Assembly (NCBI GenBank): GCA_025716815.1
Contig: JAIXMN010000002.1
Coordinates: 1,922,001 to 1,986,000, forward strand
DNA: 64,000 nt
Direction of reading: 5' to 3'
From: Dichotomocladium elegans
Lineage: Eukaryota; Mucoromycota; Mucoromycetes; Mucorales; Lichtheimiaceae
The position numbers were made by a program, and so were the translations under genes. Below the pieces are notes generated by a model. It was given only the letters and a program-made list of their open reading frames with translations. It did not search any database and had not been told where the DNA came from. Positions 21,292 to 32,781 of this stretch are shown here, in pieces. The first letter of the stretch is position 1; each line of letters opens with the position of its first letter.

Positions 21292-23591
21292 ATGATTACC
21301 TATCCCGGAAAAGAAGGTACAAAAAGGTAATGGAGACAAAAGCCTATATTAAAACTTGGTTTATAGAACTATACAGTCTTGTGGAAAACGTAAAAAATCC
21401 GTTATTTCCTATGTTCTTCAACAGATATGAAGCGCAAATTGCGGAGTGGTCCTTGAAAGCATCAGTTTCAAATAGTCGAGAATTACACCGATTGTGGAGC
21501 GCAAGATTTAATGATGCTGTCAGAGAAATTAGGGTAGATGTCCCGTTAAGGTATGGCATACTTCTATCTAGCTGGTAATTTGGGTTTGATGTTTAACGGC
21601 TTCTTATTTTTGGAAATGGGAAGACATCATAAGTTTGTAGCATCGAAGTGGGACCAGGTGTATCAGGAATTAACGACTCTAGTAATGATAATAATCAATT
21701 GTTTTAGTTTTGGCGTTGGCTGATGTGTTATTTATTGTGTTATAGAGAGATATGAAGCAAATAAGCAGAATAGAGGGACAAAGGCTGATTAACAAGAGCA
21801 TGGAATGTGCCTCGACGAGATCATTGCGACTTTTGGAGAGCTCTGGTGAAGAAGGCAGCAGTAGAAGTCTTGCAGCTTATGAAGAAGTGATACACAATGA
21901 GGAGGCCGAGGATGAATATGCTGATAAAGAAGAAGAGGAAAGCGGACCCGTTGTGGACCGCTTGTATATGATGTACTATAAGAAGGTAATGCAAAATGCT
22001 TTGGAATGCTCTACTATTCTGCGATACTAACCAATAGTTACGTGGATATCCCAGCTAAAAAATGAGACGTTTGAAGAGGAAGAAGAAGCTTTTTTAGCCG
22101 ATGCTATTAACAAGAAGACATCCATTCAAGATAAATTATTTGGCTACGCAAGCAAGTTATTGATGAAGAGGGATTTAAGCACACAAGAAGACATGATGCT
22201 CAAGTATGATCATCTTCCGAAGGTTCTAAAGATATTGATCTTATTAATCGTATTGATTGTTAGGTTGTCCCTCTCCAGTATTGTAAACATGCTAGAGCCC
22301 GGCACCTACGGGGTGTTAAAGAAAGTATTTAGCAAGGCAGAGATGGCGGCCCTTGAAAGTCCAGAAGGAAATACATGTATCGGGCTGTCAGAAGAGGACA
22401 AATCACTATTGAAGAGGATGATTAGAAGGTATACCTTAAAAAAAAAAGAACGAATTGGCCTCACAATACAAATCCTTAGAATAACAATTTTTTGCTATAG
22501 TGGAGGCAAGGGGAGCGACGCAGAAACCATGATGGACGAGATCCTAAGTGAGCAACTTCGTCTAAGCAGATTACGAATGAAAGGCAGCGACACCTACAAG
22601 ATGCTGGATATCTTGAGGTACATGTAAGTAGATGACTGAGACGCGATAACCCGCTCTATTGACGTTTGTTTCATTTAACAGGATTGACAGCATTGACCAA
22701 TACACAGAGAGAGACAGTGAGTTGACTGCATACCGTCATTTCGCCAAGCTCTTAGACTGCTTGTTCCGAGGCACAAATCTGAAGTTACTGGAGTATGTAG
22801 AGCATTATTTATATGTCTGGACTGTTGTGCCGTTTATTAATTTTGAAATTGGAAACTCTAGCGGTGAACTAGCTTGCATAGCTGTAAAAGAAGAAATGAT
22901 AGCCACCCACTCCCTCTATCCTTCAGAAGAAGGCAATGCGTTGTCAACCTGCAGTGTCAGAAAAATCGATGCCATTATGGCGACAGAAGTCAAGAAGGAT
23001 TGTGTTGAGCTATCAAGCAACGAGTGGAAGAGGAGCAATGTGAGCTCATTAATAGCCTTCAAGCAACAGTCGAAAAACTTGCGTTCGAACATGTCTATTT
23101 TGAATCAGCTGGAACGTAAGTTCAATATCAAGACAAAGAAAATCTTAGCCGTAGATTTCCTTGGTTAGTATTTGTGAGCATTAGTTATTGCCTTGATGAT
23201 CTTATAATGTTAACAATTTTGGATATGTAGGGTACGAAGGCTATCTGTATAGTCTCGAGAAGAAGGGTGGGGTTGCAGTAGCCAATTTGGTGGAAGAACT
23301 TGTACTTCCAACCAAGATATCAGAGATCGATGATGCCCTAAAAACAATTGATACTCTGTTTATCTTGAAGGTATGGCCGCTTTGTTCAATTTTTCTGCTC
23401 ACAAAACTCATCCTTTTCTCACTTGGAAGAACCATCTGCTGAAGCTTGCTGAAGAAGTTGGACGCCAAGCACCAAGAAGCAGACTGAGAGGCATCATACG
23501 ACGAAGAGAGGCTATCACATCTCCTTGTGAAACTCCTCGGGTGATGTTTTCGCCCAAGTTGAAAAAGAGGAAGGTCGATGACGACCAATAA
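21292..23591 (+). CDS. Unrecognised nuclear-looking protein, right copy of a mirrored pair
   Basis: Model: join(21292-21316, 21367-21550, 21624-21681, 21746-21985, 22055-22203, 22264-22428, 22501-22623, 22682-22792, 22862-23163, 23231-23370, 23430-23591), 552 residues, every junction in phase. Introns are 45-79 bp. The order of features is MITYPGKEE at the start, an acidic region after SGEEGSS, and LEPGTYGVLKKVFSKAEM. Then come KGSDTYKMLDILRYM and a block with RKIDAIMATEVKK about a dozen residues before CVELSSNEWK, and last a basic C-terminus PKLKKRKVDDDQ resembling the SV40-type nuclear signal. The Asp…Glu-x-Ser spacing faintly recalls PD-(D/E)XK-like folds, but this is weak inference. Two introns (22204-22263, 22793-22861) are multiples of three and could read through. 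Family and function are unknown. Confidence 0.7.
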
Positions 23592-23765
23592 AAAATATTT
23601 GTGAAGAAGAGATACTATTTTGTCATCAGTAACGCGATGCTATGCGATGCTTTCAATTCCCAAGTTTTCTTGTGCGGTGAAATCGCATCCAAGGAAACTC
23701 GTCGTAAATGACACGTCCTCACGCCAATCGATTCTAAACTAGGTTATGCGAAGTGCTTTGAGTCA

Positions 23766-23990
23766 ATGCACGATTATCCTCTCTCTATCTCGTCCAGCAC
23801 CGCTCAATCTATTCGTGAAGTCGAACAGTACCTATCAACTGCTGACGTTCTCTACCATTTCTTCTTGCTTACATGGAAAATTCATCTCCTTGTGCACAAA
23901 CGAACCCGATATATCTGTATGATCAATGACTTCTTTTCGTTTGTGAGATTCATTGTCTCTCGGGATGATATCGCGGCCGTGGACAACTAG
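23766..23990 (+). CDS. Hypothetical 74-residue ORF, right-arm copy
   Basis: Counterpart of the frame at 15066-15290, same start and stop, about 8 substitutions and no indel. It lies 175 bp downstream of the unknown gene on the same strand. Nothing in it is recognisable beyond a hydrophobic middle. Confidence 0.35.
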   Translation: MHDYPLSISSSTAQSIREVEQYLSTADVLYHFFLLTWKIHLLVHKRTRYICMINDFFSFVRFIVSRDDIAAVDN

Positions 23991-24041
23991 GCTTTATCTT
24001 ACCTTACGATTTTTGCAGGCGTTAGTTGATGAATTCTTGAA

Positions 24042-24729
24042 TGTGCGAATTACCGTCAGCTCGGACATTCACGGCGCTCGCGTCGTGATTAGCCCAAAGA
24101 ATCCTACCGACGCTGGACAATGTGCTGCGACAGGAAAACCGGTTAATTACGTTTTGCTCAGTTATACAGGAGAATAACCTCATAAATCTGTAGCTCACGC
24201 ATCACAACATTGTTCGCGTTACAAGTGGTATAGAGCCGGAAAGATATTTCTTTGCTCCGATGGATGCAGACTATGGCCATTGTCATGCACACGATACAAT
24301 TGAAGAGCGTGCCTGAACATCCTCTGCCACCTTACCGCGGTTTTCACTCTGTTGCTCTCAAAGTCCAGTCAGTCATCCTGGATTGAATCCAGCACCACAC
24401 GAAATCAGGCGTTTGGTACGTGGAAGTGATGCACACTCCAAAGATTTCCGCATGTACAGTCGCGCATATCGTATGGCGTAAGGTTCACTTCAACGGGTGC
24501 CAATATGGACCATTCTGTCACGAACTCACGCGGAGGTGCTTACTACTCGCACACAGAATATCTCCGTAGACAAAGATGATATTTATTAATGCGGTCGATG
24601 AGTGCTTGCTGCTCGCAGTGTCTTCGCTTTCGCACGATTCTAAGAAAAGAGACAAATAAAGCAAGGACATATGGGGAAAAAGGAGGATGGCAGTTGAAGT
24701 AAGATAAGAAACATTATAAGAGGCAGGAA
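24042..24729. other. Region between inverted repeat and copy B element
   Basis: No gene recognised. An open frame runs on from 23953 to 24177 but has no domain signal. Confidence 0.4.
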
Positions 24730-26420
24730 AATTATGACGCATAAAAAGTAAAATAGACATACCCGTTAGTCAACAGAAAATATCAGCGCCTTATATACTC
24801 TTCAACTTACCCGAAGGCCGCTAGGTGTACCATTGCGGCAACAATGGCGGAACAGGGAGGAAAGGAAGGAGCCGGAGCTGTTGAGCGACGACGGCGGAAG
24901 GATTGGGGGAAGGAACGAGGAGGTCCGACGACGGACCAACAACAACACCAGCGGCAGAAGCATTGGGGAAAGCAACGAAGGAAGCAGACGAACAAAAGCA
25001 CCTCGACCAAACCATGGTGGGAGACCTGCACGGCTGCAGCCAAACCACAGTCCCACCCAAAACTCATATTCTCTCCTCTCGAGGCACTTGAGGTAGGCTG
25101 ATATCGTTAACTACAGGAAATCCGGAACATTAGAAGATTGCAGAATGGAACAAGGGTAATCTATTGCCTTTTACTTTACTTTTGACAACTGACCAAAGCT
25201 GCGCAATTGGATTGAGTTCGGGCGAGTATCGCGGAAGATAAACGCATCGATATCCTCAACACTTGATGTATGTAGAGATATCCTCAGCCTTATGGATAGG
25301 TGCATTATCCGTTACCGAAGAATGGCCCTTCATGTTCATACTTATCCTTCTCGTCCATCGTAGCCTCAAGGAATCTGAGATAATGTCCAGTTACAGTTCC
25401 TCTGATCACAACTTCAGATTGACCTGCCCTCTTTCTTGGTTGGTGGCTGCGGGAGTCTAAAGCTCCATTGAAAGATGCCTGATGCTGAGATAGCTCCCAA
25501 GATTGTGGTTGTCTTTGGTATTATGACCCACTGCAGGAGCCCCTTTCTTGCACCATGTCATGCTGGGTTTCATATTAATATGGAATCCAGACTCATCAAG
25601 AAAAACAGAGTTTTTAAAGCCAATGTCACTCATTTCCTACCAGCGCATCCAATTAAGGCGCTCTTGGATCTTGCATTACTACTCCTGTCTACAGGCTGAA
25701 AGCGAGCCATTTTCAATGACAAGTTGTATTCGTTTTTCATAAATCGATTGGGCGTCTTTTAGATACTTTGAAACCTTCAAGTCTTTAGAGCAGTTGCTCC
25801 ATCAGCTGCTCTAGGACAATGGATGGATTTTCATCAACGCATCCAAAAATAACGCTCTTATGCTCTTCATCGAGAATATGCGAACGACCTCTGCTTCTAC
25901 GTCTCTTAAAAATGCTGTCAGGACCCTTTTCGTACTGTGATGCCCATCGCTGGGCAGAATGAACATAGATTCCTAGCAGCTGATGCACTCAAGACTTTCT
26001 CAAGCATCCGTTTGAAAAATCTGACTTTGTCTTGGTCAGTGGACACTGTGTAAACTGGGCTTGATCCCCGCTTCTTTCATCCGAATGCCTGTATATTTTC
26101 GCTTGGGGATGTGTGTGATAGTAAGATAGAATTTTCTTTGCAAGGTATGCTACGCGGATATTCAGTGCGAGAGCAAACGGATTGCAGAGAGTATATTTCT
26201 TCATCAACGACATGACCTTGGCCATTTTCGTAATAAAATAGGTTGCTCCTTTTAGAATGTAAAAGTGTATAAAAGAGAAAGAAACGACATCTTCCATGGA
26301 TGGATGTGACATTTGCTTTGTCATCATGCGTATTTTGGGCAAAACGCGATTTTGTTTTTGTGATCCTACGACTTCAGGACTGGTAGGGGTGCGACTTTGA
26401 TTTTGGAAAATACTGTATGT
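24730..26420 (-). mobile_element. Degenerate Tc1/mariner (IS630-type) element, copy B
   Basis: Same orientation and composition as copy A. The 5' end is near 26420 (TACAGTATTTTCCAAAATC on the minus strand). N-terminal pieces follow with IPKRK and MKEAGIK, then a helix-turn-helix with LGIYVHSAQRWASQYEKGPD (25785-25988). The DDE region follows at about 25200-25720, where the second motif keeps TDNAPIHKA. Frames are broken in many places, so the copy is inactive. It shares with copy A a GC-rich 3' segment (about 24830-25100) beyond the transposase. Confidence 0.8.
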
Positions 26421-28509
26421 CTGCATAGTCTGTCTAGGAACGGTAACTCGAGGATTGTTGACACATATCTTCCCATACGAAAGAATGGAGACATTCTGAA
26501 GAAAGAAGCAGATTCTACGCAGTAATTCAGCACACTTTACCCAAGGCAAGATCCGGATTTTTAAGTTGATACATAGCTAGAACGGTTGAGGCTTCGTATG
26601 TTCCCATGCTGATGCTTTTTTTTGGGGGTGCCTAAGCCGCTGTTAAAAGTTAGGAACATCAGTTTCTTTAGTGTGGTTTTCCTCAAGCCATTTAACCCCT
26701 TCAACCGTGCGACTAGAAAGTGCTTAGCATTGGGAGACCCTGCAAACCCAAAATTGGAAAATGCGCATGCCAGTATAAATGATCGTTTCCCAGGTCACTA
26801 TGCGCTTGCATCGGAGTCGAATATATGGATCATAATCCAGCTACGGCTCGAGTTGCGTCATTCACGTTGGATCTCTTTGTAATTATCATGGTCTTCATTT
26901 TCAGTATTTTTCAAAGTGCGGATAGTGCGTACATAGTATACTCTATTGGTCGAATACCTAGTTCGGCTTGAAAGAGTGATGCTGTGATGGGCAAACAACA
27001 GCTGGGATGAAAATTTCGGGGGAATTCGCGTTTTACGATCGCGGTTTCAAAAAGCGATGTCAAACAAACAGTCCATCAGCAGAGTCATTCCAGCAATAAG
27101 TTCAGTTTATAACCCGTATTCTTCTAATGAAAGAAAAGTTTGCTATGTGTATCATGATAACTTTATGACCATATTAACGTTCAACCTACTTTTCGTATCA
27201 AATATGGCTACGATATGGCACACAAGAAAAGAGAAACACAATCGGTTTAATTTTGGAGTCAATGGAATGGCGCGATACTTGGATCAGATTATAGCCCGAA
27301 AAGGCTTATGCTATGGATCTTGCTTTTTATGCATAGGAGAATATCCGGCTAATTCTGCTCTCAGTCCGATATATTATTTTCTATGGAGCTCAAAGCGCAA
27401 TGCATTGCTGCATACATAGAGAATTTATAACGCGGTCTTTGCTGATGAAAATTCAACGCTGATTTAGCCATTAAGCAATGTGCTATCAGATCCAGCTAGC
27501 CCGGTTTCATGCAAGATACTCACGTCGCACAATCGTCGGTTACACTCAGTGCGCTGTTTCCACAGAAAGCCGTACCTCAATAGCACCTCCCGCTGGATTT
27601 TGTGACGCCTATACCTGGAAAAGGAAACTTCAGCCACATTCAAGAAATAGCACTGGTCTAGAAAAAATTGTGAATATATTAACAAAAGGCCTTGGTAACT
27701 GTTGTAAAGATAGACTGATTTGGCATCTTCATGATTTTCAGTAAAAATAGTATATCAGAATACAGTTTATATCAGTGTCGAATGCGATTAAAATGATTTG
27801 CACTATATAGTCGTGGAGATCGATACCCAGAATAGTGCCAGCCCCATGCACGTGATTATGATGGGCAGTTTTGCTCGCTTGTACGAAGCAAACTTTTTCT
27901 TCAATGTTGAATCTGATAAAGGTGCGCTGAGGAATGTTCTCGCATTAAAAAGAATACATTATACCCGGCTTTCCTAGTATCTCATCACCCTTTCTAAATT
28001 TTGTAGAGGAAAATGCAAAATTGGATGACTATTTGACTGCTAGATTATCCGCCAGTTATGTCGTTCAATAGCAGCACATGGACAGCAGATCGGGTGCAAA
28101 ACAAAGGCGTCTGCAACCGCAACATAAGCGTAAAGGCGTAGTAATAACTACACACTTGTCATAGTTATGGGTTTGTTAGCTATTTATGATGAGCTGATCC
28201 CCCACAGAATATATCCTGGATAACGGAACTATCGTTGCGGCTTTCGATTGAACATCGCAGTATGTACCTTTTTTGCTTAGGATCTGATAAGATGTGTCGT
28301 ACAACCGATGGTCTTTCCTGACATACTTTTGTATCACATCTTTCCTATTTCCAGCTTGCTATTTAAACTGTCCATTTTGCCCGCTATGGTGAAAATTTGC
28401 TCTAACGATTTTATGAGGTAGAGAAGAACAAAAATTCGAGTGGCTTTCTGCCAAGGCATCTATATTAATAATTCATTTGCTGTGCTATCGTGTTTATATT
28501 GAAATGTAG
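26421..28509. other. Intergenic region
   Basis: About 2 kb. An ATG-started 120-codon frame at 27057-27419 has no domain signal or gene-like splice context and is not called. The last 400 bp should contain the MFS gene promoter. Confidence 0.4.
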
Positions 28510-30676
28510 ATGTCTGAGACGCACAAGATACAGACCTTCTCGGGGAATATCATCGTTGGCGACACTGACAGCAAGCACGAAAGCGACTTTCCACAAGGGA
28601 TAACTAGCGCGACTGAAGTGGAAAGAGCTTTCAAGCAAGGCAGAACCGAGTCTGGGCAATTTTCAGATGAAACTGATATTCATGACAAGGAACTTTCTGC
28701 TGGCGTAGCTAAAGTCGAGGTACAAATCAATCGGAATCAGCCCTTGAACTTTGTCTTCTCACTTTTTTCTCTGCGGCTTTTGTTTTAGGCCCTGCAAAAA
28801 GTATGGGGAAAATGGGGATACTATGTCCTTGTCGCAGGTCTCTTTGTGGCATCGTACATCTACTCACTTGACGGACTTACCACCTATAACTACCTCGCTA
28901 TTGCTACATCTACTGTCATGAAACACTCTCTCACGGGTACTGTGACGGTCGCTGGCTCGATCATTATGGCTGTCGGAAAACCTTTCATGGCGAAACTTGC
29001 AGATTACCTGGGGCGTGGTGAGACTTAGTAAGTATATATCTCTTTTTCCTTCCTGAAGTATAGTTGCATCTTTTGTATTCACCAATTTATTGGCTAGTCT
29101 GATTGTCTTGATTTTCTACATTGTGGCCTATATTCTCTTTGCCTCTGCGCAAAACATTGGCCAGATCGCAGGCGCACAGATTCTCTACTCAGTCGGTAAT
29201 ACAGGTCTTCAGGTGAGTAACTCAATATTTTGCAGAGAATGTTCACTCAGATACCAGCGCTCGCTATCTAGATGATGACCCAGGTTATAATTGCCGACGT
29301 TACAACTTTGAAATACCGTACATTCGTTGCTGGTTTACTCAGCTTGCCTTACATTATTAATACTCCCATCTCCGCTGAGATCAGCCAAGGTGTCCTGTCC
29401 GGCGGCGGCTGGCGATGGGGGTATGGTATGTTTGCGATCATGGTTCCTGCATGTTTGATTCCTGTTATCGGTACTATCTTCTACGGTCAATGGAAGGCCA
29501 AGAAGGAAGGTGTCCTGAACAACGAACTCTTTGCCGAGAAGAATGTTTTTAAAAACCCTATTAAAGGCCTCAACACCTTTCAAAAGGAAATCGATGTAAG
29601 TCAACTAAAAGGAAAACGAAATGAACGGATCAATTTGTACAAGACGCCCTAACTTTCCATTAACCCTATAGCTTCCCGGTTGCACCCTTATTGCTCTATC
29701 GCTCGCTCTCATCCTGATCCCTCTTGGCCTTGCACCCACCGCCAGCAAAGGTTGGAATTCCCCGCATATAATTGCCATGCTCGTTGTTGGTTGTGTCCTT
29801 CTACCAGTCTGGGTTGTTTGGGAACTCGTGATCGCTGATAAATACGGCTATTTTCCCATCGCTCCTGCCCGCTTTTTCAAGAACATGAACATTGCTGCTG
29901 CCTGTGTTATTGGCTTCTTTGATTTTGTATCATTCTATCTCCAGTACACTTACCAGTACTCATTTGTTTACGTGGTCAAAACCGACTGGTCATACCGTGA
30001 TCTCAACTACTTCAACAATGTCCAAACATTCGGTCTATGTTCCTTTGGTCTGGTAGCCGGTATCATCCTGATCTACTATCGTCGCCCAAAGTGGCTACTT
30101 GTAGGTGGCTTGGTCGTCCGTCTCTTAGGCGTCGGTATTATGATTCACTCGCGTGGTGCGTTGGGTTCAACTGTCGAACTCGTCTTTTGCCAACTTCTCC
30201 AAGGCATGGGAGGCGGCTTTGCAGCAGTATTGATTCTCTTGATTGCGCAGGCGCTGGTCCCGCACACTGACGTTGCTGTTGTCACTGCTCTCATCTACCT
30301 CTTCACCGAAGTCGGGACGCCGATCGGTTCTGCCATCGCGACTGCTATCTGGACGAACCAGATGCCAGGCCAACTCGCTGCTCATGTTCCTACTACGAAC
30401 TCGACCCTCCTGACTGAGTTATACAGTTCAATAACCATCATAAAGGAATATCCTGCTGGAGATCCTATTCGCGAGGGTGTGATTACAGCATACTCAAACG
30501 TCATGCGAAACCTCTGTATTGGAGCCACGGTCACTGGTGCTATCCCTCTTATTGCTGCAATTTTCTTTGTCAGTGATATGACGCTTGGTAATGCCCAGAA
30601 CAACTGGGACGGCCGTGGACTTACTGGCGATAAGGGAGATGTTGAAAATCAGCCAAAGGAGAAGGAGATAAAATAG
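28510..30676 (+). CDS. MFS transporter, siderophore-iron (SIT/ARN) type
   Basis: Model: join(28510-28719, 28789-29027, 29098-29212, 29272-29595, 29672-30676), 630 residues in phase. The product is a polytopic plasma- or vesicle-membrane carrier with a roughly 75-residue hydrophilic N-terminus. It is then arranged as in fungal siderophore transporters: YIYSLDGLTTYNYLAIATS in the first membrane segment, then AGSIIMAVGKPFMAKLADYLGR (the MFS loop-2 signature region). QILYSVGNTGLQ, GWRWGYGMFAIM and LLQGMGGGFAAVLILLIAQ follow. About 14 hydrophobic segments can be placed. Family members import ferric siderophores by proton symport. The exact siderophore cannot be read from sequence, and no biosynthetic gene lies nearby. 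The C-terminus is a short charged tail. Confidence 0.88.
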
Positions 30677-32781
30677 CGCCAGTCTACTACTGCTCATCCT
30701 GCATAAGACATGACGTTACTGCGCTTTCTTTCTTTCATGTTATTTGGATCATAACTTCAAAGCTATCATTATTATATTTAATCATATGCAATTGCTACTA
30801 TAATACCAATAATATTTATATATATACAGTGGCTCATTATAAGCATCTTCATTTCTGTTGCTCTCGTTGTTCTATGACAAATCGTATTTCGAAAAAAAAA
30901 GGTCCGGCGTCAGCATGCACATGTGCATATTACCTGTGATCTGCAGAATAAGGGTCACGCGCTTCTTTGGCTGTCGATCCGGTATGATAGTAGCATTGTA
31001 CTTAAGGATCGAATACTCTTGCGGGCGATATGCAAGGGGTACTGAATGTGTACGTTTCTCAGGTAATTTTTTGCTGTGAATTCATCATAGGGAAAATCAC
31101 TATTTCTGTTGCTATAGGTGATTAAGATTAAAACAAACACACATGCGCCTGTGTTCTACACCAAACAGCGGGGAAGAAGATAAGTAGGACGTATGGTTCG
31201 AAATAACTCTGATCAACATTATCCCTTGGATCGGCTCATAACAGGACTAGCTTTACCACTCGGGGTTAAAGCAGATTTAATATAGTCCTAGAAAAGGCTT
31301 TTTTGTGGCACATGGTTTGAAAGTGCTGAAACAAAGGATGCAGTGTGAAGCATCTTCTATACAAAATGACAGCTTCTTCAAGCTCATTTTATTCTGTTTC
31401 ATGAATTGAGCATATGAAGATTTTGAATAGGACGATAATAAGATTGAATGCTATTCTTCGTCGCTCAGTTCGATGATGTGGCGGTCCTATCATCCCTTAG
31501 CGCAAAAGCCTTCATACTGATGAGGATACCGTATCGCGGAGAGGATAAAAATCTTATTTTAAACGAGGCGATGCATGATGTCATACATTGCGTACTTTTT
31601 GGAAAGTCGAAATGAAGATAACCTGCCTATTATTCTATACAGGTCGCAGCTAATATTCATATAGTACTACATGGATCAACGCTGAATAAAGAAGGGCACT
31701 TACGGCTTTTTTTCTTCCTACTAGATCATTTAGAGAGAATGTAGTTGCATAAGAAAATCTGAAAATTGGGTCATTAGGTGATTGCCCTTTGATTGGTCGA
31801 AGCTTCTTTTTTCATTTCGTTTTTAGAAAGATTGAGTAGTTTCCGGCATGGGATGGAGTGTATTTTAGACTGTGCCGTAAAACACGCAGATAATTGAGTG
31901 GCACAGGGTTACCGACGTTTCGATTTTGCGCTAGGGCAAATTTATATTATCCCACAGGTCGGTATTTTCATCGGACGATGGAAATGCAGCTATGACGGGT
32001 GATTGGGAGGGTATGAGATGCCATTTTGCTTGCATTTCTAGATGCATAAAGCGCCACCATATGTATCCCTTGTTTCCTCGTGTGTGTGCCTCTCACATCA
32101 ACCAAAACATAAAATCATCAACAACAGTCATGGATATATATAGACATACTCTGAGTTGGATATATGCCCCTCATCATGGAACGGTATTGTATCTGGAAAC
32201 AAAGAAAAAATTTGCTCCGCGCAGTCAGAAATGTCCAGAAATACGCGTTACACCAAGCGGCAAGAAACACTCAGCATGTCCCCGCAACTTCATTTCATCA
32301 TGATTGCTAGGGACAGGCTAACTATATGTAGAGTATATGTGAGACAATTGTTTATACTCATGACAATAACGACCTACTTGCGACTCCTTACGCTGATTCT
32401 GTCACGCAACCTAGCTGCAAACCGTTCGCCCTGCACCACGCGATAAGATGTAAGCTGTGACAACCAGCTCCGCTTTGAAACATGAAGTTTTAGCTCAGCA
32501 CGTCAAGGCGCAGGAGCAGGAAGACCACCACTAACTACCATGGAGTGTGAAGAATTGCCCTTTTTTCTCAACTTCCTTCTTTTTGGGAAAGGGGTTTATT
32601 AGCCATTATTTTTAATCGTGTCTATATTGCATGAAGCTTTTTCAATTACTCACCCCTCATCGACATCACCACTGCTGACAGTACCACGACTCAGTCAGCT
32701 GTTCCTGAACCAAACTGCTGTTTTTTGTTGCAAAGTACCATCCTCCCCCTCTACCTCCATTTTGCATAGCCTGAGAGCTTA
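30677..32781. other. Intergenic region before the histidine kinase
   Basis: No gene recognised in 2.1 kb. A single TACAGTGGCTCATTAT at 30825-30840 resembles the terminal repeat of the MITE at 48 kb but has no visible partner. The final 300 bp, pyrimidine-rich on the plus strand, probably contains the kinase promoter. Confidence 0.4.

Larger units (their letters stand above)
21108..24041. repeat. Right arm of the 2.9-kb inverted duplication
   Basis: Reverse complement of 15012-17947. Homology starts at 'gcagttttt' / 'cgagattg' near 21108 and stops after 'gatgaattcttgaatg' near 24041. Confidence 0.92.

Noticed and set aside
27057..27419. 120-codon ATG-started frame
   Set aside because: No motif, no related sequence in the window, and composition like the surrounding AT-rich DNA.
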